NCBI GenBank assembly: GCA_900660155.1
Contig: CABFPE010000183.1
Location: forward strand, 1,062,214 to 1,120,536
Reading direction: 5' to 3'
DNA: 58,323 bases
DNA from: Hofstenia miamia
Lineage: Eukaryota > Xenacoelomorpha > Acoela > Hofsteniidae
Positions within the stretch are counted from its first letter, which is position 1; every line of letters starts with the position of its first letter. This document shows, piece after piece, positions 42,455-55,453 of the stretch. The position numbers and the translations under genes were made by a program. The notes under the pieces were generated by a model. It did no database searches. It had not been told where the DNA came from and worked only from the letters and a program-made list of their open reading frames with translations.

Positions 42455-42470
42455 CTAAGAAAAGTTGGTT
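42455..42470 (-). promoter_or_regulatory. 3' splice acceptor directly upstream of the SLC6 ATG
   Basis: The minus strand reads a pyrimidine-rich AACTTTTCTTAG then CTAATG. AG followed by only three bases before the start codon suggests a 5'UTR intron or a spliced-leader acceptor. The AG is also part of an in-frame TAG. Confidence 0.5.
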
Positions 42471-43713
42471 AATAAAGTTGTCATGGTAACAGCAGAAATT
42501 GTACTACAATTGAAATTTACTATTAAAGCAGTCACACGCTAATTTTAGGAGCGCACGTCATAAGAATGAGGGAATTCAATTCGTCAACAGCAGAGCTGAA
42601 TTTAGTCAATGAGTGTTAAAATTTTCAGCAGTACATTACAGAGACTTGTTAAAAGAATGACGTAAGCATTAAATAACAACAAAATTAAGTTTACTACATT
42701 GGAAAAGCTGAACAACTAGCAGGGAGGCTTTAATTATTAAATATGCAGGTGCGTTTAAGAAAGCTATTGCAAACTTTCTGTATTATTAACTAATCAATGA
42801 GATGAAATTCCTCATCAGACGAAATCAGCAATTTAGAAATACGTGTCAGGTTTATCAATAACGAATGATGTACAAAATTTCAAACTGTAGCATTTGAATT
42901 GACATGCAAAAATGTCATGTTTTATTTAATTCCTCTCTGCATAACATTTTGTGTATTAATAAAAACAATACGTTTTTCGAAACGACGAAAACTAAGGGAA
43001 ACGGAAAACTTGGGGTTAGGGTTGATGTGGAGTTTAATCGGATGAAAGGCTACTTCGCAATTTTGTATGAAGAGCATCACATTACAAATATAACGGATAA
43101 GCTGTATTACAATGCCCATTTAAGAAACATTAAAGAAAGAATTTAGCAAACAAACCAATGTTTTAAAAAATCAACGCAAGCCGGAAAAAAGCACTTGGGA
43201 ATGATTTTCATTGTAAAATATTCATGACATTTACAAGGCGGATGATGAAACTGCTATTACTCTGGAGCTGTTTTATTAAAATCTACTACGATACATGTAT
43301 AAGGATACCTTCATTCAAACTGTAGTTTAAATACTACATAATTCTAAATCTAAACTTCCCACTATCACTATTAGCATTCATTTCGATGGAATGACAAAAT
43401 TTACGAAGAAAATTGGCTGTTTAAATTTGAGTAATGGTAGACTGATGATAAACTATCTTAAAGCGGCGGAACTATAATTCGCCGCCATCCGTTTAATACA
43501 TGACGTCAATTTACGCAGAGTAGTGCGTCAAAAGAGAGTATAAACTAATAATAGTAGAAATCGAATCTATAATAAAATAATGAAAAATTAAATGCATAAA
43601 TGTGGTCTTCACGATGGGCTATGAAATAAACCCGTTCACTCACAAGAAATCTTCATTAAGTAAATGTAATGATACTCTTATAAAATACAAAATCGAAGTT
43701 AGAGCACTGGCTT
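42471..43713. other. SLC6 upstream region, no feature recognised
   Basis: Should contain promoter and any non-coding first exon of the transporter gene. No TATA-like site or first exon can be assigned with confidence. A plus ORF at 42904-43146 is unrecognised. Confidence 0.4.
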
Positions 43714-44263
43714 AAGGTGACTTATACCACGTTTTGACCGGGTTAATTATTTAATTTGAGAGCGACATACTCCCATATAATTGCGGCTGGGGTTTGTGCC
43801 TTGCATTGATCCTATGGATTATTGATATGGGGCATTTGAAAGCCATATCCAGGCTCTCCATAAATCTGTAATTAGATTGGCTATAGGTCATATACAGGCT
43901 GAGGACTGGCCGGCTGATATGGGTCAATTTTGACCGATTTTCGAAATTTCTTTTAGAAATTTAAGTTTTTAGCTGAATTAAAGGGAAAATTTAGCTAAGA
44001 ATACTGTTCTGGATAGTGCCAGGATAAAAAATATTGACCAAAGTTTTCTTCATGACGAAATGTGGAATAAGTCCATTTTCCAAAAATCCGGGGTTGGTTT
44101 TCCATAAAATAAATGCGTTAGAGGTTAAGATTTTAGCACTCCTCTATGGTAACCTACATGATAGGCAAAGATCTATCTTCAATAGTTTCTATGTGAGAGG
44201 CATTCCATTTGGACTGTTACATATCCCATCGCAGACCTAATTTTTTTTGTAATAAGTCACCTT
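43714..44263. mobile_element. 550-bp candidate MITE, AAGGTGACTTAT ends
   Basis: AAGGTGACTTAT at 43714-43725 is matched by ATAAGTCACCTT at 44252-44263, a perfect 12-bp inverted repeat. The interior has no recognised gene. A target duplication was not evident. Confidence 0.5.
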
Positions 44264-44803
44264 GAACCCAAGTTAAACCTTTGGACAGTCAATTTTTTGA
44301 AATTCATGTGTAACTAAAACCTACTTTAGGGTTATTTAACAACAAGAAGCATAGATATATCCAACGCCGTCAACAACAAAACTTATTAATTTTTTAGGAT
44401 CGTTTGATCTACAAAATAACATACGTCTTTTGGCATATTTGAATTACTTATAAATAGATTCAGATAAGCCAAATATGATTCATTAAACATAAGCAAATAT
44501 AACCTCCCTCATATCTTTTAGTTGATAAAATAAATAACGTATAATGTTCAAAGCACCAATGAGTAAATACGAACCCCGCAATGTAAATTTTAAAATATTT
44601 TAATATTTTCTGCATTGTCGATCTCTTACGAAAGTTCGCAGGAGTTATTTTTTGCGTCGAGAGAACTAAGCTAGCTTCGTTTAATAACGGCTAAATTCAT
44701 GGGCGATTTTTACTATGCGATAACATTTTACATGGTTAACGATTGTAGTGTTTTCACTATGCTAATACCAAACTTACATTAATTTTGTGATCTTCAAGGT
44801 ATG
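44264..44803. other. no gene recognised
   Basis: AT-rich unassigned DNA. Confidence 0.5.
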
Positions 44804-45251
44804 TTCCAACTATCGATTTTTATCATATGTCAAGATAAATGAAGATAGAATGAAGACTCTATCTACTTATTTATCAGCTGATAAAAGTCGACAGTGGGAA
44901 GGATACTAAAACTCGAGTCGGATGCTCGAATCAAGTAGAGAACTAACTCTTAAAATGCCGATATTGAAGGTAAAATATTACAACTTCAGCACAGGCAAGC
45001 GTTGTTTACACTCCAAAGTGCTCCAATCATAGAGCAGATGTTGTTTTTTCTTCTACTGTCAATCAAAATATAATTGGAGTAGGAAATCGTTTCATCAGAT
45101 GGCTAGCGCATCATCCACCTCGTGTAAACGGCCCTGATAATTTATCATTTGTCAAAAACTCTAGTGTGTACGAAATTTAAACGGCGGTTTTACTGATAAA
45201 CAATTGAATGATTGAAAATCTGTTGATAAAAATCGATAGTGGGAGAACACA
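44804..45251. mobile_element. candidate MITE with ACTATCGATTTTTATCA ends
   Basis: TGTTCCAACTATCGATTTTT near 44805 is inverted as TGATAAAAATCGATAGTGGG near 45223. A second inverted copy, CTGATAAAAGTCGACAGTGG, lies inside at about 44878, so one end has been duplicated or a shorter element is nested. No target duplication was resolved. Confidence 0.5.
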
Positions 45252-47716
45252 TTTAGTTGACTGAAGCGGGAACTATGTGATTATTTACTGGGTGGTGACA
45301 CAGGTCAACTCGCAGCGAATTATACATCAAGTTTAGGCTATTAAGCGAATTATTCTCCGAGTGATTTTATAATATCATTACTGTGTGCTTTGTGGTTATA
45401 CTATTGATAATGCATACATGTCTATCAAATGCTGAGCTCCAAGAGTTCTAGTGGATATAAAAATCAACCCCAAGAAAAGGACATTTTAATGCATCGACTT
45501 CCGATAGCGAAAAGCCTTGTTTAAGTGTATACTCACTAACTTTACTTCTGTATGCTCGAAGCATTTTGAATGAATCTAGTGATAAATTACAATGTTCGGC
45601 TCAATATTTACGAAAGAAAAAACTTACTAGGGATGCAATGCCAACCATATTTCCTAGCTTACCTAGCTTTCTTTCGAAGGTCTGGAATTTTTAAATTATA
45701 ATTCTAAAATTCCCATTTCGAAATATAAATGTTTCTAAATGATTAATTTTATTAATTTGTAGCGCTCTTACGGCAGGTATTTTCTTGATAGCCTGTTTTC
45801 GGCCTTTTACATGCATGTGATTTTCTCAGGTAAACTAGAATCTCTAAAACATTTATTGCAGATATTTATTATACATTTGACATAAAAATTATTTTTATAT
45901 ACTGAATTTAAATAACAGCTATTATTACATTGAAAGCATGTCTCTGAATTTCTATAAATATGCATGACCTAAAGTGCTTTATTTAGTAAAAGGCGTGCAC
46001 TAAAGTTAAGAATTTATCATTGACAATTTATCCACTCAGTGTATTCAATTAGTTCTTTTGAAAATTTCACATTCCAGTATTAATTTCATCAAACATGGAA
46101 CTTAAGCAAATTCTTCACTTTCAATTTTGCTGATTTCAAAGAACTGTATTTCAATTAACTAGGCCGAACTCTCAAAATTACTCATACATTAAATTATGAC
46201 GCGATTTTTGCGAATAATTTTCAAACAACTTCAGCCACACCGGCTTTTAATATTTTACATGAAACTACTTTTGCACTATTAAAGGAATGTGGATTTCTAG
46301 ATGTTGACATATTTATAGAAGTACAATTTGTGAACATCCTAAATGTTTGATTCTTGACTCATTTTCAACAAATTTGTTCGAAGTTTGCAGAAACATTGAG
46401 GGACTTTTCCCAATGACAGTTCGAGTATATTCAGAAATAAATGGATCATTTAATTATGTGGAATCAAAGTTCATTAAAAGGGCTTCAACGTTTTCAATAC
46501 TTATAGTTACTTTAAGGGCTTTGAAATCCTTATATTATCTCACATTCGATTGAGCGTAGATTTGGTCGATACAGGCAATTGAATGGAGCATCGTCATAAA
46601 GACAAATTCAAACAGAAAACCTACGTGAATTTCATTCTTGAAATTTTTTATTCTACCTAAAATACAAGGCAAAATGATCAAAGTCGGATATGTTTTAGAT
46701 GACAATGAAGAGAAGTAGTTTGTTAATCACTTAAATTACCATTACATTAATACATTAGATGCTCACGAAAGATCAGTAAAAAGTTTCTATAACTAGTTTC
46801 AGTTTGCCAATGGAATGTAAAACTATTTTTAAAAGCTTGGAAAGAGTAGAGCTAACAACGCCTTCAGAATTAACTATTGCAATGTGCTAGCATTGCTATT
46901 TAATGATGTCAAGATGGAAATGTGGAAAAGCCTGGAAAACAAAAACAGAACAAATCGCTTTTTGTTCAAGTTACCAAATAAAATGTGATTGTTAATACTA
47001 TACATTACTGCGTTCAAAAAGTTTGAGATTAGCGTACTAGCTACTTTTCCATTGCTCACAAAATATGCTGCATGCATGCACATGGAGGTCTGGCATATTT
47101 AAAGACGACCACTCATCTTTGTTCTCTTCTCAGGAGTCATACAGCGCTGTCAATTACTCGGTGCGTTACGTCATGTGCTGGCATTGTTTTTCTTAAATGG
47201 ATGCAAAGAAGGAAATGTAAAAATTAACACATTCAAGAAACGGAAACGTGAAACTAGTGCTAAATCCATTCATACCAATTTACTGCATCATTGCAAGAAG
47301 CAAAACGAGGATGCAGTAAAATTTACAATTGTGCAACACATTCAGAACAAGGTTAAGTTCCTCCTTTGGACATGCAGGAAGAATGGGACATCCAACAACT
47401 TTGAATGTAGAAGCGAACATCAACAAGATTAGAGATTTCATGATGATTCTAATGATTATATTGCCTTTCTAGAAGACACTGCTCACAAGTTGCGAAAAAT
47501 CAAATAGAGGCCAGTTTACTTTAGATCACTGTACAACCAAGCGTCATTAGTTACACCAAACTTCTCATATATACAGAAAACGGGTATGTAATAGGTGAAA
47601 AAATTAACGTATTCACATGACCTTAATCAGTGGTTTAATCGTAAACAGAAGAAATGAATCTCGTAGGGGAAATTTTTCACAATAAATTATTGGATTCCAT
47701 GCAGCTTTTTCCTTGA
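45252..47716. other. no gene recognised
   Basis: Long unassigned stretch. Plus ORFs 46347-46553 and 47175-47432 and minus ORF 46874-47083 have no motifs I know. The ORF at 47175-47432 is basic and codon-like over 85 residues but lacks a recognisable domain. Confidence 0.4.
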
Positions 47717-48466
47717 ACTATAATAATAATAATGAATTACACTATTTAGCCGCTGAAGGCAAACACTACAAAAATATAAAAACAAGTCAAGTTTTACGGC
47801 AGCGAGGACAGTACAGGCAACAAAGTAGGAGCAGATGGAAGAGTAGGCGAAGTTGGAGAAGGCCTCAGCAAAAAGGAAGCACAAAGATTTCTTGAAGTTC
47901 GGCGGCGGAGGAAAAGAAATCAATGGCTGTTGAAGGGTTGAGAGTCAAGATGTAATTACCAGCAATACAAGCACGATTGAAAAACCAGTGAAGAGTGCGA
48001 TGTTTCTTGAGACGACGAATGGAGAAAGTGACAACATCATTAGAGCGAGTGGAGCGGGAATTAAGAACTTAATGAAATCAAAAGGATGACGTCCAATTTG
48101 AGAATGAGCAAGCGATTGAACAGAAATAGATCACAGGCATGGAAGTTGAGTGACAGCGGAAGAATTTGAGAAGAGCATTTTTGTATGGCAAGGGAGAGAT
48201 CAATTTGAAAGCATGCTTCTGGAAGCGTTCCACAGAGGAACGGAAGGCCACCAACAAGGAAAGCGCAAAGAATGGCGCAAGGAATGGACTTGAAAAAAGA
48301 GAGTTTCATAGAAGCCGTGGAATTAAAGGGAACATTGCGGAAGAGGGCAAAAAATGAAGAATTAGATTTGCGGAGGTGCAAGGGAACATGACCAGGCCAA
48401 TTTAAGTTTGCAGCAAGTTGAACTCCAAGATGAGTATGAGGAGAAAAGGTTACAGGGAGAGTCAGA

Positions 48467-48802
48467 TCAGAATGTGGAAATATCGCATGTCTTGGTTCGG
48501 CTAAAATCAAGATGGTTAACGGAAGAACAAGTAGCCAAAAGCTCAAGATCAGAGGTAATATTAGAGGCAAAAGAACTACCAAAGTTTAAAATCGCAGTGT
48601 CATCGACGTACAGTAGACAGAATGAGTTGAGAACAGATTGAGGGATGTAATTGATAGCAACAAGGAAGAAGAGAACAGCAAACACAGAAACTTGAGGAGC
48701 ACCACTAGAGACAAGAGCAAAGGAAAAATAGACCAGTTGATTTTGACACACTGACGACGATTGGACAGCTAAGACTGAAGAGCTCGATGAAATCAAAGCC
48801 AA
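48467..48802 (-). pseudogene. LINE F reverse-transcriptase palm fragment (YVDD)
   Basis: This 111-aa open piece has the GVPQGS-type block as SSGAPQVSVFAVLFF (32-46), and LLYVDDTAIL with YVDD at residues 65-68, then LATCSSVNHLDFSRTKTC where LINE RTs carry the N-x-L-x-x-x-x-x-K-T motif. Two substitutions in the GVPQGS block suggest decay. It is the middle of LINE F, with the DISRAFD part in an overlapping upstream frame (48705-49007). Confidence 0.7.
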
Positions 48803-49007
48803 ATAAACTTAATTTGTCGAGGAGAATAGAATGAGGAAGTCGATCAAAAGCTCTAGAAATGTCAAGAATAATAGTGCAACCAAGATCATTATGATCAGAG
48901 TGGAAGTAGCAGTTTTCAATCAAAGTGAGCAAGTTAGTGATGGTAGAACGATCCGGAAGGTTACAATACTGAGAAGAGGAGATGAGGTTACGAATTTTAG
49001 GGAACAC
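48705..49007 (-). pseudogene. LINE F reverse-transcriptase finger/palm fragment
   Basis: This 100-aa open piece includes DRSTITNLLTLIENCYFHSD and CTIILDISRAFDRLPHSILL, corresponding to the region around the first catalytic Asp. It is separated by a frameshift from the YVDD fragment. Confidence 0.65.
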
Positions 49008-49100
49008 GTAAGAAAAGACAAGGCGCTCAAAAATGATTGACAGCGGAGAAAGAATAGCTATTGCGCGATAAGAAGTGACTTGAAACGATGGAAGCTAATT

Positions 49101-52100
49101 GGATTTTAACAGAGGAGAATCCAAGTTGTTTTCCAGCAAGGCGGAATGTAGAAGAGATGCTTTAAATGGATGGAAAGAGTTGAGGAGGTTTCGTGAATTA
49201 CAAAGGATGGGACGCTGTCAGGATTGCAAAGACCAGATCATTCGTGGGCAGTTTTTAAAGTGGACTATGTTACATGTTTTGTTGAATTTCAGAAATGACA
49301 TTTGCCAGCGTTGCGAATTAGATTCCAAATTATCGCATTAAAATTTGCATATTGTTTCACTATGTTACTCTGACCTCATACATGTCGTGCAGCGCTTAAT
49401 TTTATCCAAACATTATATGGATTAAACCACGTTTATGTATATACTCACAGATAGTAAATGCAACATGCAGCGCTTAAATAGTCTGCGCCATCTACCGTAA
49501 TTATTATGAATAATGAATGTATCATGTGATATACTTCAGGGTTGAAAAATACGAAATCCATAAATTTGAAAATATTAGATTAAGGAAATTCTAAATAAAA
49601 CGTAAGTTTAATAAAAACTACCTGAGCGAAGCGATTAAGGAATAGATGTAAAACAAATAGAAATTTAAGTAAACTAGAACAACCAATTGAAAAGTCATAA
49701 AAACGCAGTGCTATCAAATATTCTCACAACACTGCGGCTGCAAATCGTTAAGATTCAATCACTTTTGCAAAACAAAATAAAAAATGGCAAAAATAATTAG
49801 GGAAAATAGGCTTAATTTTATTGTATGCACTCAAATGCATAACTCCTCAACTGGAAGCAATGATAAATATCAATTTCTAGCAGAGACGCTCCAATCAGAA
49901 TTGTAAATTCAACTAATTGGCTTTGGGTTCAGGTGGCCCATATAGTCCGAATAAACCGATATTTTCGGCACGCTCTGTGATTGCCGAAAATCTAGTCGCA
50001 CAATCACAGTAATTCCAAAATAGACAGAAAGATTCTTAACGATCAGATCAAACGAATGTACTATTTTAATCCAGGTTTCTGAAAGAAAAATTCAAGAAGC
50101 CGAGATTAAAATTCAACTATTTTTCTCGAAATGGCTCAACTACCAACACGCACTACGGGCCCTGACTCGGAACCCCACGTTTAATCCTGCTCCACGTTAT
50201 TCTACATTTTTACATTAGCCCACACAAAAATTCGGTCCAAATGTTCTCTTGCTTTACTAGATTATTCTATATTGACTTTGTTAAAGCTGGCATCTTACGA
50301 TTTATTTTGTTTCACACGCGGCTAATTTTGCTGTAAATTTCCGTTTGTAAAGGGGGAACTACTTTTGATTGTGCGCAGTACACCTTGCCGTCATACGATT
50401 ATTGCTATAAAATCATATTATATAATTTGCATCTCCTTCTATTCTAGCGTAAATAGATGGTAATTGCGTCTAGATAAACCATGAAATTCAGTGCCAATAA
50501 AATTATTAAACATGTTTGATTTTCTTCAGCCACAATTACCTTGACTAATAGTGATATGGGGAAGTAAATTTTTGTCAGTAGAAATTTTTCGCAACTGTGA
50601 GACATCCAGAGGAATGCAAAACACAATCCACTTTGACTAAGTGAGCTTTCTATGTACCTTTCGTGAAAAAGCACTAACAACTTAAAGCTAAATCCAACAC
50701 TGCTGTTGACTATTAATTACATTTAGTTATAAGACACAAATCATATACATGTTGATACAACGAGCTTAGCATTAAATATAAAACATCATTCCTAAGCTGA
50801 GAACAGCACTGAGAGAACAGCATAAGCAACTCTCGAATTCAAAACCAATAAATTCTCCAAAAATCTATTGAAGTCAGTTGAAATATACCAATACCAGAAT
50901 ATATAACCTATTCATGATAATATCATTGCAGTTTTCTAGATTCTCTGCTTTGATAACTTTTACTTACCTTTAAACGACAAAATTCACAATATTAAGAGTA
51001 AATAGGAGTAGTAATTCATATGATTATAAACACACCAACAATATGCTTACAGCCAATTCCCTAAAATTGAACTAAGATACAAGTACAAAGCAAAAATGAT
51101 AGAAAAAGATGAACAAAATGAATCACGTTTCACTTACTTCAGTATTTCACATGAACAATCTTCCAACAACATACTCTATCACGAGATCTACTTATCACAG
51201 TCAATTGTAGAGCATTGTTGTAAAAAATCATTATTAATCGTTTGATAAAGAGGACATTAGATAGCGTCTGAAATGTTTCCCGCTATTAAAAGCAATGAAT
51301 AAATTTAAATGGAAGAGGAGAGATAAAATAATTATATAATATTATGAAAGCAGTCAATGAGAGACAATTGAGTGAATTGGAACTTACACATTTTGTTCAC
51401 CCTGACTTTCAACCGCACTAAACAAACAGCGATTAGTAAGATGACAGATATATTACATGCTGTATGAGCGCAGTTTAGTTAAAAATAATTTTTAATACGC
51501 TCTTGCAGCGAACATATAAAAAGGGAATTTTCTCGCAACGGTTGCTATGGCAATAAGCATCGTTCGTGGCAAACGACTAAAGCAGCAGAAAACAGTAGGA
51601 AGTAAGTAGTTTCTCTTAATATTATTTAAACACAAATAAAAATGGCATAACGTTCCAGCTCCAATCTGTATTTGTACATTTTCATGCGGCGTTTTCCCAA
51701 TCATAAAAAAGACCTCATGATAATGAAATGGAGTGACTATTAATGCACATTTTAGAAAAATTAAATTGAAATCTCAGTTGCCCACTTCAGAGTTGTCAGA
51801 AATAAAACATTAAATTTTAGCTCATGAGCCAGCGGTAAAAGGGCTATCAAAAATATGCTGAACTTTATTAGTTTAATCATGCACACACGCACAGAAGTGT
51901 ATACGTTTATATAGTTATCACTTCATCAATGTATAAGAAAATCATGAAATTTTTAAATAACTGATATAAAATTGCTTTTTTATTCAACTTTCCATTTCGA
52001 AAGTTTTCCTTTGACAGGGAATCTCCATTTAGAAAAGACATATTCCGAGGCACATTAATGCATATTGTGATGTAATGATAACTGCAAAATTGAATGAATA

Positions 52101-52570
52101 GCAGGTAATGAAATCAATGTAATAGCGTACATTGGGGATACTGAGAACGCTTCCAATCTGAAGATGTTACTTTGAAAAACCTTATTTATAAACCATTTCT
52201 AAATTAAAAGTTTTTAATAAAATATAAAAGAAACAGGACGTCTAAATTGCTTGAAACTAAATTTTATCGTGTCGTATAATTACAGCTCATAGCATAGAAC
52301 AAACATGCAGTGATCCATGGGATGAAAAGGAAAACACATAGCAAAAAAAAATTATCAATGATAAATTCAAATCTTTGCACAATTCAAGTATCTACTTAAA
52401 TTAAGCGCGAAATGAAGGAATTTTTCACTGATCGTGGATAGAAAAGCCTATTTAAGTGCAACGTGAATGTTAGCAATTCAATAATTTCATTGTTTGCAAG
52501 AAAGCATCCATACTAATAAAGACAATTCATTTAGGGGTTCAACGGAATACCTCATAAAACAGTATGGAAC
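49101..52570. other. no gene recognised
   Basis: 3.5 kb of AT-rich DNA without supported genes; small ORFs at 50444-50680 and 51492-51704 are unassigned. It may hold introns or regulatory DNA of the SLC6 gene or a neighbour, which cannot be seen from sequence alone. Confidence 0.4.
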
Positions 52571-52578
52571 ATAACAAC

Positions 52579-52826
52579 CAGTGGCGTACCCAGGGGGGGG
52601 ACATGGTGGAATGTCCCCCCCCCCCCGTCAGGTTTCCAAATTTATTTTTGACTGGATAAATCAAAAAATTTTTCGTAAAAAATTTAAAAATTTAAAATCT
52701 AGGATCGTGAAATGCATTTTTAGGGTCTATTTTATCAATATTTTCAAAAATTTTCGCGGGGCTTTGCCCCGCATTAGGAAATAACAATGATGTCCCCCCC
52801 GTCAGAAAATGTTGGGTACGCCCCTG
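52579..52826. mobile_element. 248-bp hAT-type MITE, CAGTGGCGTACCCA ends
   Basis: CAGTGGCGTACCCA is matched by TGGGTACGCCCCTG at the right end (one mismatch). Flanking 8-mers ATAACAAC and ATATCAGC agree at 6 of 8 positions. G and C homopolymer runs sit just inside each end. CAGNGGCGTA ends are widespread among animal hAT-derived MITEs. Confidence 0.8.
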
Positions 52827-52834
52827 ATATCAGC

Positions 52835-54810
52835 ATTAAATACAAATTTGCTTAAGATCCAAGCTTGTCCAAACTCACGCTCAAATATAAAACTTAGTTG
52901 TGGCAGTTCGTCGCGGTTGTCCGTTTTGGTTCGCCAATTGTAGTTAACTATTTTGTAAATATATCAGGCATGTAAGGGTTTTCTTTTCGCAAACTAGTTG
53001 CTTAACTCAGTAGATATTGAAATACAAAGTAAAAATAATTCAGTGAAAAATACATTTGTTTTAAATACATGTTTTAAACATGTCAAAGTTTTTTATCTCT
53101 AAGAAATTTCCCATTTTTTGCCAAAACATTTCTATGCATTTCAAATATTTTTCATATTGATGTTTACTAGAGTTTCATCCCAAAATTTAAAGCTAACAAT
53201 CTTCTAATTTGAATTTAGAGGTTTAAATTACTTGGTATTTATAAGTTTTCTCAACACAAAAACAGGAATGTGCCCTTGTTTCAAAAATCCTAAAGCCGCG
53301 CCTGATGTCCAGTAGTCGCCTATTATGTTAATACATATGTCCCAGCATATTAGATATGACTTGGCAGTTTGAATCATTACTGGGTGTTATAAATATGGAT
53401 AATTGGAGATATACCTTTCTCTAACATGTTATTAATAAAAATGGTGAAACTGCGATAGCAATTTTAATGTTTTCAGTCTCCGAATTATTCAATGTATTGA
53501 ATTTATCAAAATCAATGAGAATGTCATGGCGAGTAATAAAACCTAACGCTATTGATTCCCCTGCGTTTCAAGACTAAAACGGAATTTGTATCAAGTGAGC
53601 TGTACAATTACTCCATAACTACAAGCGCACGATAAATGTAATGCAGGATATATCTAAAAATAGCAAACGTTCCATAGAATACTACACCATGATCAGTTTA
53701 GGGTACAGAAAGTTTTAGTCAATGATCGAGAGATCACAACCGTTTAATGGTTTCAAAACCGAGTTAATTACAGAGCAAGTAAACTTTGTATTTCGTCCTT
53801 TGACCTAAACTAATCGAAATTCACCCAACAGTAAAGAGTTTCAGTTGTACTTCGACAACACACTCAACAGAAAAGCCAGTAAAATGCCAGTGTAGGGTTA
53901 CAAATCTGAAGACATCATAAATGTATTAATCGCCATTTAGAAAAGCCTCCTTAAAACATTGCAATTCGCAATTCTAGTAAAGTTCAATGCCTTCGAAATC
54001 AAAGATAATAGCATTTCAGAAAATTCGACTCTGTATAAAACGAATTAGAATACAGTAATATTGTTTGCAAGTTTCTCATTTCTCGAAACCCACGCCGAAA
54101 TTTTTTATAAAATTGCAAGCTTTTAGAAACAAATTTATGTGGAATAGTTAAATAGAGTCAGGGACAGAAACGGAAATAATAATTCTCAAACGCAAATGGA
54201 GTCCACTTGCTAATACAATACCGAGAAACAACCCACCCGAGCTCATATTTCTGTCGAAACTAAAAAAATTGAAAGTGGGGAGACAAAAAGCTAATATTCG
54301 GCAACGTAAATGAAAAAATGAAGTCTTTTAGGAAATATTAACAATGATGTTTTTCGAATCCACAAACCCAGTCATTCAATATATTAGGCGCCGTGAGTGG
54401 GCCGCAGTTTTGCTGACATAAGTGTAACTTGAACCAATTTGATAAGGCAACTGCAATTGTAAAGGGAATTGAAAATAATTAGGTTACTCAACTGGAATGA
54501 ATATATCATTCGGGAATAATGATTTGGTGTAGTTCTAACAGCACTGGAAACATAAAAAACGTCAAAGCGCTGTACATTACTAAAAAAATAATTAAAATTT
54601 GTACGAGTCAGCTCATCAGCTCGACATAGTCGCACAAAAGTGTTGTGACCCCGATTCTGTAAATGCACATTTATATCTGAGCTTGAGGTGTTTAAATAAA
54701 CAAACTCAAATGGCAAATTTGAACTAGCGTTACAGCGCCTTCCGTAGTTCATGAAAACTTGATAAGATACTTATAAAAGTTTATTGAAGGAAAGCTTTCA
54801 CATTGGATGT
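52835..54810. other. no gene recognised
   Basis: Unassigned AT-rich DNA; minus ORF 54384-54752 (122 aa) has no recognised motif. Confidence 0.45.
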
Positions 54811-54812
54811 TA

Positions 54813-55153
54813 AGGGGAGAACTGACCAAAAGGTGTACTGCCATTATTTTAGTTAAGAATGTGGCTCTTTAAATACTGAACAGAATTGAAAAGTTTTATT
54901 AAGATTGCATTATTTATGACAAAGTAGTTCAATTTTTTGTACATTCAGTTCGGGCAATTAAAAAAATTGAAAAAATCGACATTGAAAAAAGTAATATTTC
55001 AAGACTCAAGAGTTCGAATATTAATAGAACATTCCATAATCATGATATAATTAAAGGTTGCACCCTACACCATATAAAAGTACTAAATAAGACCAAAACA
55101 TATTTTCTTGTTAAATGAGTGAAAATCAGTAAATCTGAGGTCAGTTCTCCCCT
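54813..55153. mobile_element. 341-bp MITE, TA target site, AGGGGAGAACTGACC ends
   Basis: A 15-bp perfect inverted repeat (54813-54827 and 55139-55153) is flanked by TA at 54811-54812 and 55154-55155. The type resembles the element at 6659 (AGGGAAGTGATCC). Probably mobilised by a Tc1/mariner transposase. Confidence 0.8.
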
Positions 55154-55453
55154 TAACTAAAAAATAGTACACTAGGGTAATTTCGAAATTTTTTGGAAGA
55201 AGCCTGTAATGAAGAAGCAATGAGAAATTACTTAAAATTAGTATGTATAATGTCTAAAAGCTATACTTTAAAGATTTTGTCGAGCGACCTCATTATAAGA
55301 GTTTCACATTGTTGCAAAGCTTTGAAGCATCATAATTACCCCATTGATCGAGGAAATATGGGCGCCAGCTAGCCGAACTCTAGCTATTTACAATATTTAT
55401 ATTGTATTTTATTATTGCTGTTCACTCACTTAGGCATTTTTTAAATACCTTGT

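Larger units (their letters stand above)
47717..49100 (-). mobile_element. Jockey/CR1-type LINE remnant 'F' with (TTA)n end
   Basis: The minus strand carries IILDISRAFDRLPHSILLDK (equivalent of DLSKAFD), SSGAPQVSVFAVLFFLVAIN (GVPQGS block), LLYVDDTAIL (palm YVDD) and NHLDFSRTKT, in that order, followed by a long C-terminal region (48582-48061). It ends at a (TTA)n/(ATT)n run near 47717. The GC content is higher than its surroundings. The sequence is unlike LINE A, so it is a separate lineage. Frames are broken, so it is inactive. Confidence 0.75.

Noticed and set aside
48166..49341. Lys/Glu/Arg-rich plus-strand ORFs
   Set aside because: Antisense shadows of LINE F (RT motifs are on the minus strand).
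52581..52784. 67-codon ORF starting MAYPGGGHGG
   Set aside because: Lies fully inside the 248-bp hAT MITE and reads its terminal repeat.
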